Assembly: GCA_904066235.2 (NCBI GenBank)
Contig: CAJFCV020000005.1
Coordinates: 3,839,501-3,903,500 of the forward strand
DNA from: Bursaphelenchus xylophilus
Lineage: Eukaryota; Nematoda; Chromadorea; Rhabditida; Aphelenchoididae
Length of the DNA stretch: 64,000 bases
Direction: 5' to 3'
The notes under the pieces are model-generated. The model was not told the origin of the DNA. It made no database searches and was given only the letters and a program-made list of their open reading frames with translations. Position numbers and translations under genes: made by a program. This document shows, in pieces, positions 12,874 through 23,777 of this stretch (position 1 is its first letter; each line of letters opens with the position of its first letter).

Positions 12874-13825
12874 AATAAAACTTTGCTTCTGAACAGGTCT
12901 TATGCTTAAAAGTTGCAGCTCGCGATTTTCACCGGCAACCACTATGTTTATGAGCCGGCTCTCATACATTTTTGTTTTTCCTAATTTGAAGACCTTCTTT
13001 ATAAAAAACATTTGAAGAACGACAAAACCGAAGCCGATGTCGGTAGTTACTAAAAAACAACGGCCAAAATCTCAGTTAATTTTTGAAAAAAAATCATACA
13101 GTCCTTCAAAATCAATCTAATAATAATGATCCTGCTTTTTACAGCCGCCTTACTGACCTTTTTTTGGCTTCTTTTCCACATCAATGTAATCGCAAATGCG
13201 GCTCAGTTCCTTTTTCAAACTTTAGCAAACCCAATTATAACCTCAGGAATTAAACATTAACAAAGTTACAGGCCAAACTTGTACAAATAACACGAGTGAC
13301 CTCCAAATTTGCAATTTAAAACATTTGAAATTACGTTTCAAACACAGAAGTTTCTTTTCTGTGACAAATTCTACATTCCACTCCAATTTTTTTTTACATT
13401 TATAAGACGATTTCTGAGTCAGTGCGTCAGCCGTGGACATAGGAAAAAATCGATTTTGAGTTTTTTGCATTAAAATGACTGTTGGAAGGGGCTAGGCAAA
13501 AGCGAACAATATTTTTTCCCAAATCCTTCGTTAAGGTATATTTTTTTACAATTAACTGTTTTAGAAGTAATCGCCTATAGCTGTGGTATCTTGCCTTACA
13601 GTGCAGTGATTTGACGGCTACTGTAGGTTTTGACCCTTGCGAACACGATGGAGTGATTATTTTTCCCGGTTTCCTACTGTAACATACCGTAATACCGTAT
13701 CGACCGCTAAAAAACGGTCGTAAAATCTTTGTTTCTAAAAACCCCCAGCTGATTTTTTGATATGTTAATCAGCGTAAAATTCTGCTCTAGACCCAATCAA
13801 AAAAAGTGCAAAAAGTGGTGCGACA

Positions 13826-13897
13826 AATTTCGTGGTGTAGTGGTTAGTGGGCGGGACTACCATTCCAGCGTCCCGGGTTCGATCCCGGCTGGGTGCA
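13826..13897 (+). tRNA. tRNA-like sequence (closest to tRNA-Gly TCC), left arm
   Basis: Has an A box TGGTGTAGTGG (13833-13843) and a perfect B box GGTTCGATCCC (13876-13886) at normal spacing, with TTCC in the anticodon region. The order of segments follows tRNA-Gly(TCC). The T stem is one base short of ideal, and the acceptor and anticodon stems pair poorly, so this is more likely a tRNA pseudogene or tRNA-derived promoter unit than a functional tRNA. Confidence 0.4.
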
Positions 13898-14724
13898 AAT
13901 GTCAAAAAAATGCCGCAAATCAATTTTAATGTAAAAATAAGGAATGTCCGAAGAACAAAAAGCAATTTTAAATGATTATGACACCTCTGTTTTCGAGTAA
14001 ACCCGGTTTAATGTAATCTTAGCGGCTGAAAACGGAAAAAAATAAAAGTGCTTCAAATGTGATAAAATTCGTAGATATGGTTCTACAGGTTATTATAAGA
14101 AACTTTTCCGTTAGTCTTTTTTTGTAACTTACAGTATAACGGATTACTGTAACATGAAACTTATTATAAAAAATCGATTTTCCCTTCGATGTTCTTGAAA
14201 AAAGGTCGGGATTTTTTGTTAGACCGCTCTGCCAGCAAAAAAAGTCGCCTTTCGTTATCCGAAACAAAATTCCAAATTATTTCGAGTATGTTCTGACGTC
14301 ATCGTTGATCGCTAATACGTTGAAAGATTATTCAGGTATGCCAAATCATCCTGCCATAAAAAATATTTTTTCTCACAGATAAGCTTCTTGGTAATAATTC
14401 TGCACATTATGACTTTACTTCCAGCTCTCTTTCGCCATGTAGAACGCAAAATACGAAATTCTGGATTATGCTACAGTAATCCGTTATACTGTAAGTTACA
14501 AAAAAAGACTAACGGAAAAGTTTCTTATAATAATCTGTAGAACCATATCTACGAATTTTATCACATTTGAAGCACTTTTATTTTTTCCGTTTTCAGCCGC
14601 TAAGATTACATTAAACCGGGTTTACTCGAAAACAGAGGTGTCATAATCATTTAAAATTGCTTTTTGTTCTTCGGACATTCCTTATTTTTACATTAAAATT
14701 GATTTGCGGCATTTTTTTGACATT

Positions 14725-14796
14725 TGCACCCAGCCGGGATCGAACCCGGGACGCTGGAATGGTAGTCCCGCCCACTAACCACTACACCACGAAATT
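14725..14796 (-). tRNA. tRNA-like sequence, right arm (mirror copy)
   Basis: Identical inverted copy of the left-arm tRNA-like unit, facing it across the loop. The same pairing defects apply. Two convergent units with internal RNA polymerase III boxes could transcribe into the loop from both sides. Confidence 0.4.
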
Positions 14797-15219
14797 TGTC
14801 GCACCACTTTTTGCACTTTTTTTGATTGGGTCTAGAGCAGAATTTTACGCTGATTAACATATTAAAAAATCAGCTGGGGGTTTTTAGAAACAAAGATTTT
14901 ACGACCGTTTTTTAGCGGTCGATACGGTATTACGGTATGTTACAGTAGGAAACCGGGAAAAATAATCAGTCCATCGTGTTCGCAAGGGTCAAAAACTACA
15001 GTAGCCGTCAAATCACTGCACTGTAAGGCAAGATACCACAGCTAGAGGCGATTACTTCTAAAACAGTTAATTGTAAAAAAATATACCTTAACGAAGGATT
15101 TGGGAAAAAATATTGTTCGCTTTTGCTTAGCCCCTTCCAACAGTCATTTTAATGCAAAAAACTCAAAATCGATTTTTTCCTATGTCCACGGCTAACTGGC
15201 GGCTGATTCACTGACTCAG

Positions 15220-15622
15220 AAATCGTCTTTTATAAATAACTAAACACAGATTCTCACATTTTGTTTCTTGTACTTTCTAAAAAACAGTTATTATAAATCC
15301 GCTTAAGAAGTTGTGTAATATCTAAATGGCTCTCAACAGCCGTTTTTTGGGGTTGACTAATGCAGTGCGAAGGGAAAAAACCAAAATTAAAAATAGGGAG
15401 TTAAGAAGCCATGTTAATTAAACGGATTGGAGATTTGAGTTTTTGGATTTGGAAATATTTGTCATAGTGACAAAACATACATTTTACGGGAGAAGAAGTT
15501 GAATTGCAACACTCAGAGCATGATAACAATGATAACACTAGGCATGACCTTAAATAAAACATTTTCTGGCATTACCTTTAGCTCGCATTTTAAAAGTATC
15601 TAAATTTGAATCTTGCTTTTAC
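15220..15622. other. Intergenic, nothing recognised
   Basis: AT-rich spacer right of the large palindrome; no coding frame or repeat seen. Confidence 0.3.
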
Positions 15623-15805
15623 GGCTTGGACGACGAAATGTCACAAAATTTTTTCGGTCCTCGTCATAAAAAGGAATTATCAATAATCCAAGAGAAGCAA
15701 ATAGATTGTAAAATACATCTGTAAAACAATTCTAAAAATTTATTCTACCGTTTTTTTCAGGGCTTGGCAAAATGAAAAATGTCATGACGTTTTGTCTTCC
15801 AAGCC
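15623..15805. repeat. Short inverted-repeat element (GGCTTGGACGAC termini)
   Basis: GGCTTGGACGACGAAATGTCA at the left is mirrored with mismatches at the right (TGACGTTTTGTCTTCCAAGCC). About 183 bp, MITE-like. Target duplication not clear. Confidence 0.5.
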
Positions 15806-15964
15806 TTTCCGTGTTATAACAACCCCTTCGGAGGATGGCAGAAGCTCAACCCGTGGCAGGACCTCCTTGAGGATTGGCACACTGGAGAGCCGACGTGGCA
15901 TCCCCATCCTGGCCCCGAATCATCGCCCGTTTCTCTACTTTTCATAGATGATCAGCGGAAATAA
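15788..15964 (+). CDS. Possible orphan exon, Trp/Pro-rich C-terminal end
   Basis: An open frame ending at a TAA encodes a tail containing YNNPFGGWQKLNPWQDLL and more Trp, His and Pro residues, with GC-rich, coding-like codon use unlike the surrounding DNA. No in-frame ATG starts it: ATGs just upstream are one frame off. Its 5' part overlaps the right end of a MITE-like repeat. It may be the last exon of a small gene, or a remnant cut by that insertion. Function unknown. Confidence 0.25.
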   Translation, partial: RFVFQAFPCYNNPFGGWQKLNPWQDLLEDWHTGEPTWHPHPGPESSPVSLLFIDDQRK

Positions 15965-17191
15965 ATTGAAATTGAACATTTGCCACACTTGCCCAACTGC
16001 AGAATGAAAAATTGATGCAAAATTCGGAAAATCTGAACCAAAAATTTTTTTTGTTAAGCCAGAGGCCCTAGTTTGCAAAGATCATTGAGCAGTTTGGATG
16101 TGGTCACAAGGCGTAAGCCAAAATTTAATAATTTATAGGATTTAAATTTGGCATACGCAAGTCATGTGCACTAAACTTTGAAACTTTGTACAAATACGAT
16201 TGTCACTAACGCTCCAAAACTCTGTGTTGAAAAAATACGGGATGTCCTACAAAAATTATTTTTTTAAAATTTTAACAATATGCGATACCTAGGCTTGATA
16301 AATTTTTGACAGTCCCCGTCTGAAAATATCGTTGAAGTATCCCAGCTGCACCCGAAAAGTACCCGCTAAAACTTTCAGCGATTGGTATGCGATTTATGCA
16401 TCTCACGTACATAAAACTTGAAAAAGAATAAGCACACTACAATAACTTTGTTGACCGGCCTCCTACCATACGTCTACAAGAAATAAGAGTCCTCCAGTTG
16501 TACATTCACATCTATTATTGTAATTTATTGTTATATCCACCCAATTCTATTGTATCGAAAGATCGTTCAAGTATTTACCACCCTTTTTTACAACGCCTTA
16601 TCTTCAGACAAAGCTAATTATAACAAACGCAAAGAAAGGGGAGAGATTTCCCAATTACGTCTCCAGAAAACCATTTCAACTTAAGAGTGCAACAAAAAAA
16701 ATCGCAACTTTCGCCCAATGAAACAGCGAATGCCAATTAAATTCGGTAAAAGTGCGAGTTTTTCAGCCAACTTTTTATGCCAAAAGTTGTAAAAAACAGC
16801 CAAAAAAATGCATCTTGAAATAACATTGTCGTGTAATATCTTGTTTACTAAAAAGTGCAAACTAATAAAACGTGGGAAGAGGCATAATAAGCGGGAAGGC
16901 GCGGATTTTTGGTTGTAAAAATACACTTCAAGTCCGAGGATTGTTTTGAACCCTTCGTAGGAAACATGTTGGTGATGTTGTAGTGCAGTAAAAGTGGTAT
17001 AGGACTTCGAGGAATGCATGAAACTTTTTTGAATTAAAGGTCGGTAAATACAAGTCCGTTTGTAAAGTCGATGGAGTGATTTTCGCAACATGCGCTGTGC
17101 GAAAAAAGTCAGGAGCGATTGCCAGAAAAGCCAATTGGACGGTGAAAAAAGCAAAAAAATTTACAGTATAAGGTTAAATTTTGGTTTCTCT
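15965..17191. other. Intergenic, no supported gene
   Basis: Fragments resembling the Tc4/Tc5-like family near 16300-16420; otherwise AT-rich spacer. A 157-residue minus frame at 16681-17154 overlaps other frames and has no domain. Confidence 0.35.
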
Positions 17192-17338
17192 CAGTCTGTC
17201 GGGAAAATAATGGTCGAAATGTCGCTGTGGCAGTCGTGCCGTCGAAGTAAAAGCAATTTGATTTTTCCGCGACATAATTCATTTTCGGCGATGCGATTTT
17301 CGCTGCGACAGAGTGTTCATTATTTTCCCGACAGACTG
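17192..17338. mobile_element. MITE, CTGTCGGGAAAATAATG family, copy 2
   Basis: 147 bp; begins CAGTCTGTCGGGAAAATAAT and ends with the matching complement (ATTATTTTCCCGACAGACTG). The best preserved of the copies here. Confidence 0.8.
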
Positions 17339-17463
17339 ATTACAGCGCATGTCGCAAGAATCATTCCAGCGACTTTACAGATGGACTGTTGCAGTGTCGG
17401 CTTGTAGCAAAGGAAAAATAGGACAAGTGATCCTCCTCGAACTTTGATTTATGGATCTGACTA

Positions 17464-17706
17464 CAGTGGTGGACCTGATCCATTGGCCAAAAACGCACCA
17501 TGAAGTATCAAAAATGCAACAAGATACCTCCCTCTCCAAGTGAAAAAATGCGATTTCAAAAGCGCGTCCACTCTTTTTGTGAGGCAAAGGGCGTGCAGTT
17601 CAAAACGGAGTTTTTTTAGTTGGAAAGGGAGACATTTTGCCACATTTTTGATACTTCCCGGATGCAAAATGATACGCTTTTTGCCACTGGATCAGGTCCC
17701 TCACTG
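17464..17706. mobile_element. Tc1/mariner-type MITE, CAGTGG-GGACCTGATCC family, copy 1
   Basis: TA duplication at both ends (17462-17463 and 17707-17708). Termini CAGTGGTGGACCTGATCC and its complement. Inner segments (GCATCCGG, TCTCCAAGTGAAAAAA) mirror each other, so the whole element is a near-palindrome. Other copies at 20074, 28061 and 35979. Confidence 0.8.
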
Positions 17707-17708
17707 TA

Positions 17709-20073
17709 AAACTTGGCATTTCAATCTGCCGCAAAGTCTCAAGAATATGAAGTCAGTTTCATCCGGTCCAGCACTGGCAATCTTTGCCTATCATTTTTTA
17801 CTGATCAATCCAACATTCAGCAAAAAATACATCCTTTGCAACTACAACGACGGTTGCATACAGTAAACAGGATTCAATTATAGGCCTAAATTATACCTCT
17901 TTATAGCGGAGACTTTCAAAAACGCATAATTTTTTTCGTTCTTTGCAATTTATTTTACAGTATTTTGACTGTATTTTGCGGTAATCCCCGTGCTTTGCAA
18001 TCCAATTTTTTGTCGATCTTCGACTTTTACACTTTTACACTTTGTCTTGTTTACATTTAGCTTCTCAAATTCAGCACTGATTACAATTTTAAATCTACGT
18101 CAAAGTCCAAGACTGCCAATTTTGAGAGCTACTTCCAAAATTTTCCGCTTCTCAGCCGATTGATAAGATAAGTTAGGGAGTAATGACTACTTTGTTATTG
18201 CCCCCTCTCCGCAAAATTAATATTTGTTGGGATTCAAGGTTCCGCAAAGACCTCTCTAATTTTTGATTTCGGATTCCACGTTTTCCTGCACGTGAAAACG
18301 TGTTCAGAACATGTGAAATTGAATGGGGTGATACGGGAGAAGAACGAAGAATGAAGAAAAGAAAAGGATAAAGTTTATTTTCTGACGGAATGGAGATAAC
18401 ACCGTTCGTTGTAACAGGGTGTTTACAAGGTCATCAAACGGGTTGTTGCAGACTTGTAGCGGGCAGACAATAACGTGAAGAAATTTTACAACAAGGTCAA
18501 AAAATGAACGGGGCTTTAACAAGAGAAAAAAATAAGACATAAAATCATGAACGATGGAGGGGAAGCCCTCTAAATTCCACCAATATGTAGTTCAATGAAC
18601 ACCAATGCCAATTAAGTTTGGAACTTTCAGAGGCACATATGCGAATTTTAGCTTCATTTTGCATTACAGTAAGGAAGAGCTGGCACAAAAAACCGTCCTT
18701 GGCAATAGCTTTGTTTAGTTCACGGTTAATAAACCACCGGCATTTCGTAGGATCTTTTAGCCTCTCCAGTAAAAGTGAAGTTGTAATTTTGTCAAAAAAA
18801 TTGCACAAGAATCCTCAAATTTTCAGCAATTTTTGGAGTATAAATCTCACGTTTTTTTTGAAAAGTGCGGTTCACTGATCTCTTGGCACACAAGGTCTTT
18901 CAGGTGTAAAAATTTGATGTCCTGGGTATTTCATACATCCACGTCTTTACTCTCGCTCAGAAGAAGCCAACATCTTTAACAATCATCTTTACGAGAGAGC
19001 ATCAAGAAGGCGGAGAGTCCGCTATACGGGCAATGGTTCTTATTCATGGCGTTTCCGCTCCGGCACGAAAAATTATAGAACCTCAGTGGTTTTTAAAAAG
19101 CGTGCTCTAGAAATCTCTCATAGAAAAGCGTCACCTATTGAGTTGCACTTTGAACACCTTTTTTGCTACTTTTATCTCTTCACTCATTCTTCGGCCTTTT
19201 CCAACACGTGGTCAACTTTTTCGTTCTTTGGAGTAGCCTGATCTTCGCCGATCATATAACTTGTTTACCATACAAATGTATAAATAATTCCAACGTCAAT
19301 CATCTCTCCAATCATGTGAGTTCCAGTCAGCTTCATAGAGCGTTTGCGGTTACAATCTTCTCCACGTATCTTCATATCAACAGTAAACAAACCATCTGTT
19401 TTTATCGAACAATGCCTTTTGTTAAGCGGTTTAGAACGTTTGCAGAGCATCGCTAAGAACTCAAATTTTCACGACTTAATTCCACTATTCCGGTGATAAC
19501 TGATATCGATTTCTTTGTGTAAAAGATTTTGCTTGTTAATGTCTTGACTCAAGCTTGTGATAACAGCTCGTTTGCATAGTAATCGTGACTTTTTTTTGAG
19601 CTCGGCTTGCGAGGAAAGGCGCTTGTAATGCAAACATTGGATTCATGTGAATTGCGAAGGGGTTAGGCGATAACGGCACAAAAAATGTATACGATTTCAA
19701 AATGGAATACTGTTACGGCCTGCGTTGTAAATGTTAGTTGTTTGAGCACATGGTTGGCGTGCAATGCTCGGATTGTGATGAAACTTGGCGCAATTTTAAA
19801 TAGATTCTTTGTAAGGAAAAAAGAGCGCCAAATTTAAATGTCACCCCTTGCCTGAATCTTGCAATTCAACGTGCAAAAGGCCTTGTTTATCTGCTTACTC
19901 AACACTTTTTTTGTAGTTTGTATTAGCATCCACACTTCAATGAAACCACTCGAAGATGAGACAGAGGCAGATTTGAAAGTGTTTTCCTTCGATGAACTCT
20001 CAAAAAAACTTTGTATTTTGCTGAATTTGCGATTTTAAGCTCATAAAAAAAATTTTAGAACTGGAAAAATCGC
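17709..20073. other. Intergenic, no supported gene
   Basis: Only weak frames. The most gene-like is a 61-residue minus frame at 19265-19450 (contains MKLTGTHMIGEMIDVG) with balanced codon use but no family match and no visible splice partners. Plus frames at 18618-18878 and 19163-19456 look like noise. Confidence 0.3.
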
Positions 20074-20250
20074 ATACAATGATGGAATCCAGTGGCAAAA
20101 AACTTACCATTTTGCATCCGGGAAGCATCAAAAATGTGGCAAAATCCCTCTTCAAGTGAAAAAACTTTGTTTTGAAGGGCGCGCCACATTTTTGACACTT
20201 CCCTGATGCAAAATGGTACATTTTTTGCCACTGGACCAGGTCCCCCACTG
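20074..20250. mobile_element. Tc1/mariner-type MITE, CAGTGG family, copy 2 (left end degraded)
   Basis: The right end is intact (GACCAGGTCCCCCACTG followed by TA). The left terminus has lost bases around GATGGAATCCAGTGGC. The interior matches the other copies. Confidence 0.65.
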
Positions 20251-22334
20251 TAATTTATTCTAAAAATAAGGAATTTTCAGCCGTATTTAACTGTAAATAC
20301 AATTTTTTCACATTTTTTCCGAAGTTTCTAGCAATTTCCCTCTCAAACATTCCGCAGAACAAAAAAAAGGGTTTATCACTGAAATTTTTTGGTAGTCATA
20401 AAAACCTTTCCTCCCGATAACGCTGACCTGGCAAACTTTTGCACCAAATTCTTTATTTTTCGTCGAAAAACAAAATCAATTAAGGCGGTTTCGTTGAAAG
20501 AAAGAACACCTATCGCTCAAGTTTGTTCCTTGAACGGTGTGGGAAAATTGGGCGGCTGGAAAAGACCTTTTGCACCCGGAGGGGACATTGTCGCAAGCAG
20601 ATTACAAAGGCTATCAAAAGTTTCTTAATTGGTCATTAAGACTTTTAAAGAGGAATTTCATGGAAAAAAGAGATTGATAAGATTGTCAGGATGAATTGGA
20701 ATGTCATTTTGAGTGCGAGAATAATAAAAATTCTGTCGTACTCATAAACGTCTGGCTTGGACAGCCCTAGCCATGTTTTCCTTACCTCAGGACAGGAAAA
20801 TTACAATTCTGTAGCCCGCAAAAAGCTTGCTAAAAACGTCTACGAGTTACATACCGTGAGCGAAAACTCGCAGGAATTTTATATAGTCTATCATTCGTAA
20901 TTGCACACAAAAATTCAAACGGATATGACAACTGTACTTCAGGCATACCATTTTTTTACTGATAGCCTCGCTGAATACGTATAAATGTCCACAAGTTCAA
21001 TTTCAAGAACTTTCTGACCATTAAACTCTGTCACCAAAACTAAAGAACGGTTCGGAAAACCCCCTACGCAGTAACGTTAAAACGAATTGACGAGAAACAT
21101 AAATCACACCGTGCAAACTGTAAAGAACGAACAGTTTGATTGATTTCAAAGGTAATCGGACTGGGATACACACTAGTTTACATTGTCCGTACAAGGGGAG
21201 ATACTCCAAGTGTTAGGCCTAGATTTTCTTTAAATGTTGCACACACTTTGAGCATAGGCCACATGTAATAAATTCCTGAAAGTTTTAGCTCGTTCAGCCC
21301 AGATACTGAACGATCTTTGCCGCCGAGAGGGTAAGCAAAACGCGGAGAAAAAAATGTGAGTCATAAATTTGATAGTTTTGCGCGGAAAAAATATTTTTTT
21401 TGTGGAAACAGTGCCAGTCTCAAGAAATAAATGCGCCAGTTTTCATGCCGAAATTGGCAAAACTGACACATTTCTCAAATTCTCCTTACAAATTGATGAA
21501 AGAGCACATCCTTATTTTCTTTCGATTTGACCATACTATAAACAAGAAGCTATGGAACGACGGTTTTTCAATGGCAATAGTTCAAGATGTATTTGATATG
21601 CACGCAAATTGGTTCTAGTCTCATTGTGGGATGACAGAAGTTGAGTAGCTTCCGACAAACTTTGCTGAATTATCTATAGTTTGGGAGAGCCACAACCATA
21701 AACATAACAGAAGAAGTTATCTAAAAAATGACGTACTTGGTCTTAGAAACCCATTAGAACAATTAAAAGATTATGCGCACAAAACCGGGTGCAATGACAT
21801 TGGTTTTAATAAAAATGACGAATTTTTTTTGATGACTTATGTCTGAGTTAAGTCAAGACGATCACAGATCTTACATATGTAATTTTCCAGGCCCTTCTTT
21901 CAAGATTATAAGCTCTATGTAATCTCAATTTGCCAATTCCATCAAATTAAAAGCGTCATTTTTAGAACACGTTCCATTATGTTTAAAAAAACCTTCATAA
22001 AATCTTTGCAGACGGTCATAAACATGTTTATATTGGGCTATTGTGGTATCTGTTTATAACAATCTCCTCCAAAAACCCGGGTCCGTTTTTTCTTTCAACG
22101 AAATCACCGGAGGCCGTTCCCTTATCAGTCTCCGCCCATTTTTGGAACATTCTTTGAACGGAGATAAACCCAAAAATTGATATAAAAGACGAGAAATCTT
22201 GGCAAAGGCTAATCATTGAATCGCTTCCACTGAGACATACTACTTGTTATAGTAACGAAAGTTTGCTTTCGTTGTACTTTTGACTATTAAAATTCATCGG
22301 ATTTAAAGCCAATTTTTGAGATTTTCCTGCAAAA
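20251..22334. other. Intergenic, no supported gene
   Basis: Contains a fragment of the Tc4/Tc5-like family near 21205-21345. Short frames have no domain or splice support. The last few hundred bases must hold the promoter of the micro-gene that starts at 22335. Confidence 0.35.
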
Positions 22335-22850
22335 ATGTTCTACTCCAACGATGGTAAGTGGGTTTTAAGAAGTTGTTGGGATATTTTAAGTATAGTAAAA
22401 ATTATAAAAAGTTGAATACTATCTCGAAGAAATACTTTTTTAGTTAATTTTTGGCCAAAAATGTATAACATTATTCATGATAAGCCCATGTTTTTTTCTT
22501 AAAAATCGCTATTTCAAAGCCCAAATCGGACAGAAAAAAATACTTTCTAGGCCTTCTAGATTGTGTAGAGCACAAGGACTAGCCATTAAATACGATCTTA
22601 CACCTCTTTCTGACATAAAATTACACACGAAATTTCGATTTTTTCTCTAAAATTCTCGTTTTCAGCCCAAAGATCTGAGATCCCCACCACAATCATAATG
22701 GGCGAGAACTTCTCATCGGCTTCGTTTTCCAACTGCGGCGCTGTTGTAGCGCCCCCTCCGTTGCCTCGATGCGCCTCTTACGAACTCCCATCGCAAGAGC
22801 AAGCCCCTTTGGTCGGATATAACTTCAATTCCACTGCTGGATGGTGGTAA
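22335..22850 (+). CDS. Two-exon micro-gene, 67-residue protein of unknown function
   Basis: Exon 1 is 22335-22353 (MFYSND plus one base) with a GTAAGT donor; exon 2 is 22666-22850 after a TTTTCAG acceptor, and the phases join exactly. The product is 67 residues, Ser/Pro/Ala-rich in the middle (VVAPPPLPRC), has two cysteines and ends in GWW. There is no signal peptide or membrane segment. AATAAA motifs near 23046-23060 could serve polyadenylation. Exon 2 is clearly richer in G+C than its flanks, as expected of coding DNA. I do not recognise the family. The model rests on splice consensus and frame only. Confidence 0.55.
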
Positions 22851-23086
22851 CCCTATTTGCCAAAATATATATTTTTTTGAAGCTATTTATTGACAGTCAT
22901 GTCGAGTTGTTGTTGAATACTGTTGTTACGTTGATATTGAATATCAATTGATGCCTTTTTTAATTCTCCCTGGTCTAATCTCTGAATTATAATATTTGCA
23001 ATGAATACCTCATTACTATTTGTGTAGCGTTTCAGCGGCTATTACAAATAAAATTGAATAAACGTTCATCAAAAGTTCGGATCTAA

Positions 23087-23534
23087 CAGGGGAAGTACCC
23101 GAAGTGCGACTCTTAGATTTTCTTTAGATTTTGCACACATGTCGGGCATCAACTAAATATCAATTCCTGAAAGTTTTAGCTCGCGCTTTGCAAGCGCCGC
23201 CGAGATACCGAACAATCTTTGCCGACGAGAGAACATGCAAAACGTGGAGAGCGGTCAGACAGAAAAACACTTTTTGGCCATAACTTATAGTTTCGTGCGG
23301 AAAAAATTGATTTTTTGGGGAAACATTGCCCTCTATGGTAGAAATAGGCACGAAGCTTTTGGTGCCGAAATTCGGCTAAAAGTGGCAAATCTTCGCCGAC
23401 TTTCGATTTAAAAATCTAGGTTATTTCTGCAAAGCGCGAGCTAGGATTCTCGCATATATTTTAGAAAAAATTATTCTGAATTTGTGCCAAGTTTCATCAA
23501 AATCTGAACGTCGCACTTGGGGAGACTTCCCCTG
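23087..23534. mobile_element. Tc4/Tc5-like MITE with TAA target duplication
   Basis: Begins CAGGGGAAGTACCCGAAGTG and ends CACTTGGGGAGACTTCCCCTG. TAA flanks both sides (23084-23086, 23535-23537), a TNA duplication as made by Tc4/Tc5 elements, whose termini also begin CAAGGGAAG or similar. 448 bp, inverted arms, no transposase. Confidence 0.8.
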
Positions 23535-23777
23535 TAAGTAAAAGTTCGCGAACACGACAAGTCACCTTGACAGTTCTGAAAAGCAAAAAAATATTAGAAT
23601 CATTACTTGATTGCGGGTGATTTGACTAAACTTTCTTGCATTGCAAGCGCAGAATATCCCATCAAATGCCATAAACATCAACCGCATCGCTAGAAATCTT
23701 ATCTTTATCTTCAACAAGTAATCTGATTCAGATCAGCAACTAAAATTCAAAAAAATTTAGATGAGAGGATGAAAAGT

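Larger units (their letters stand above)
13403..15219. mobile_element. 1.8-kb palindromic (foldback) element with a tRNA-like sequence in each arm
   Basis: Two arms of about 750 bp (13403-14153 and 14469-15219) are inverted copies around a 315-bp loop, with the centre near 14311. Matching 66-residue translations in the arms are identical, so the copies are very close. Each arm contains a sequence with tRNA-type A and B boxes. No transposase is visible. It could be a foldback transposon or a recent inverted duplication. Confidence 0.85.

Noticed and set aside
13765..14857. Two identical 66-residue frames containing SRDRTRDAG
   Set aside because: They run antisense through the tRNA-like units in the palindrome arms, a common artefact of translated tRNA sequence.
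16681..17154. 157-residue minus frame
   Set aside because: Overlaps two other frames, no domain, no splice signals, typical of AT-rich spacer.
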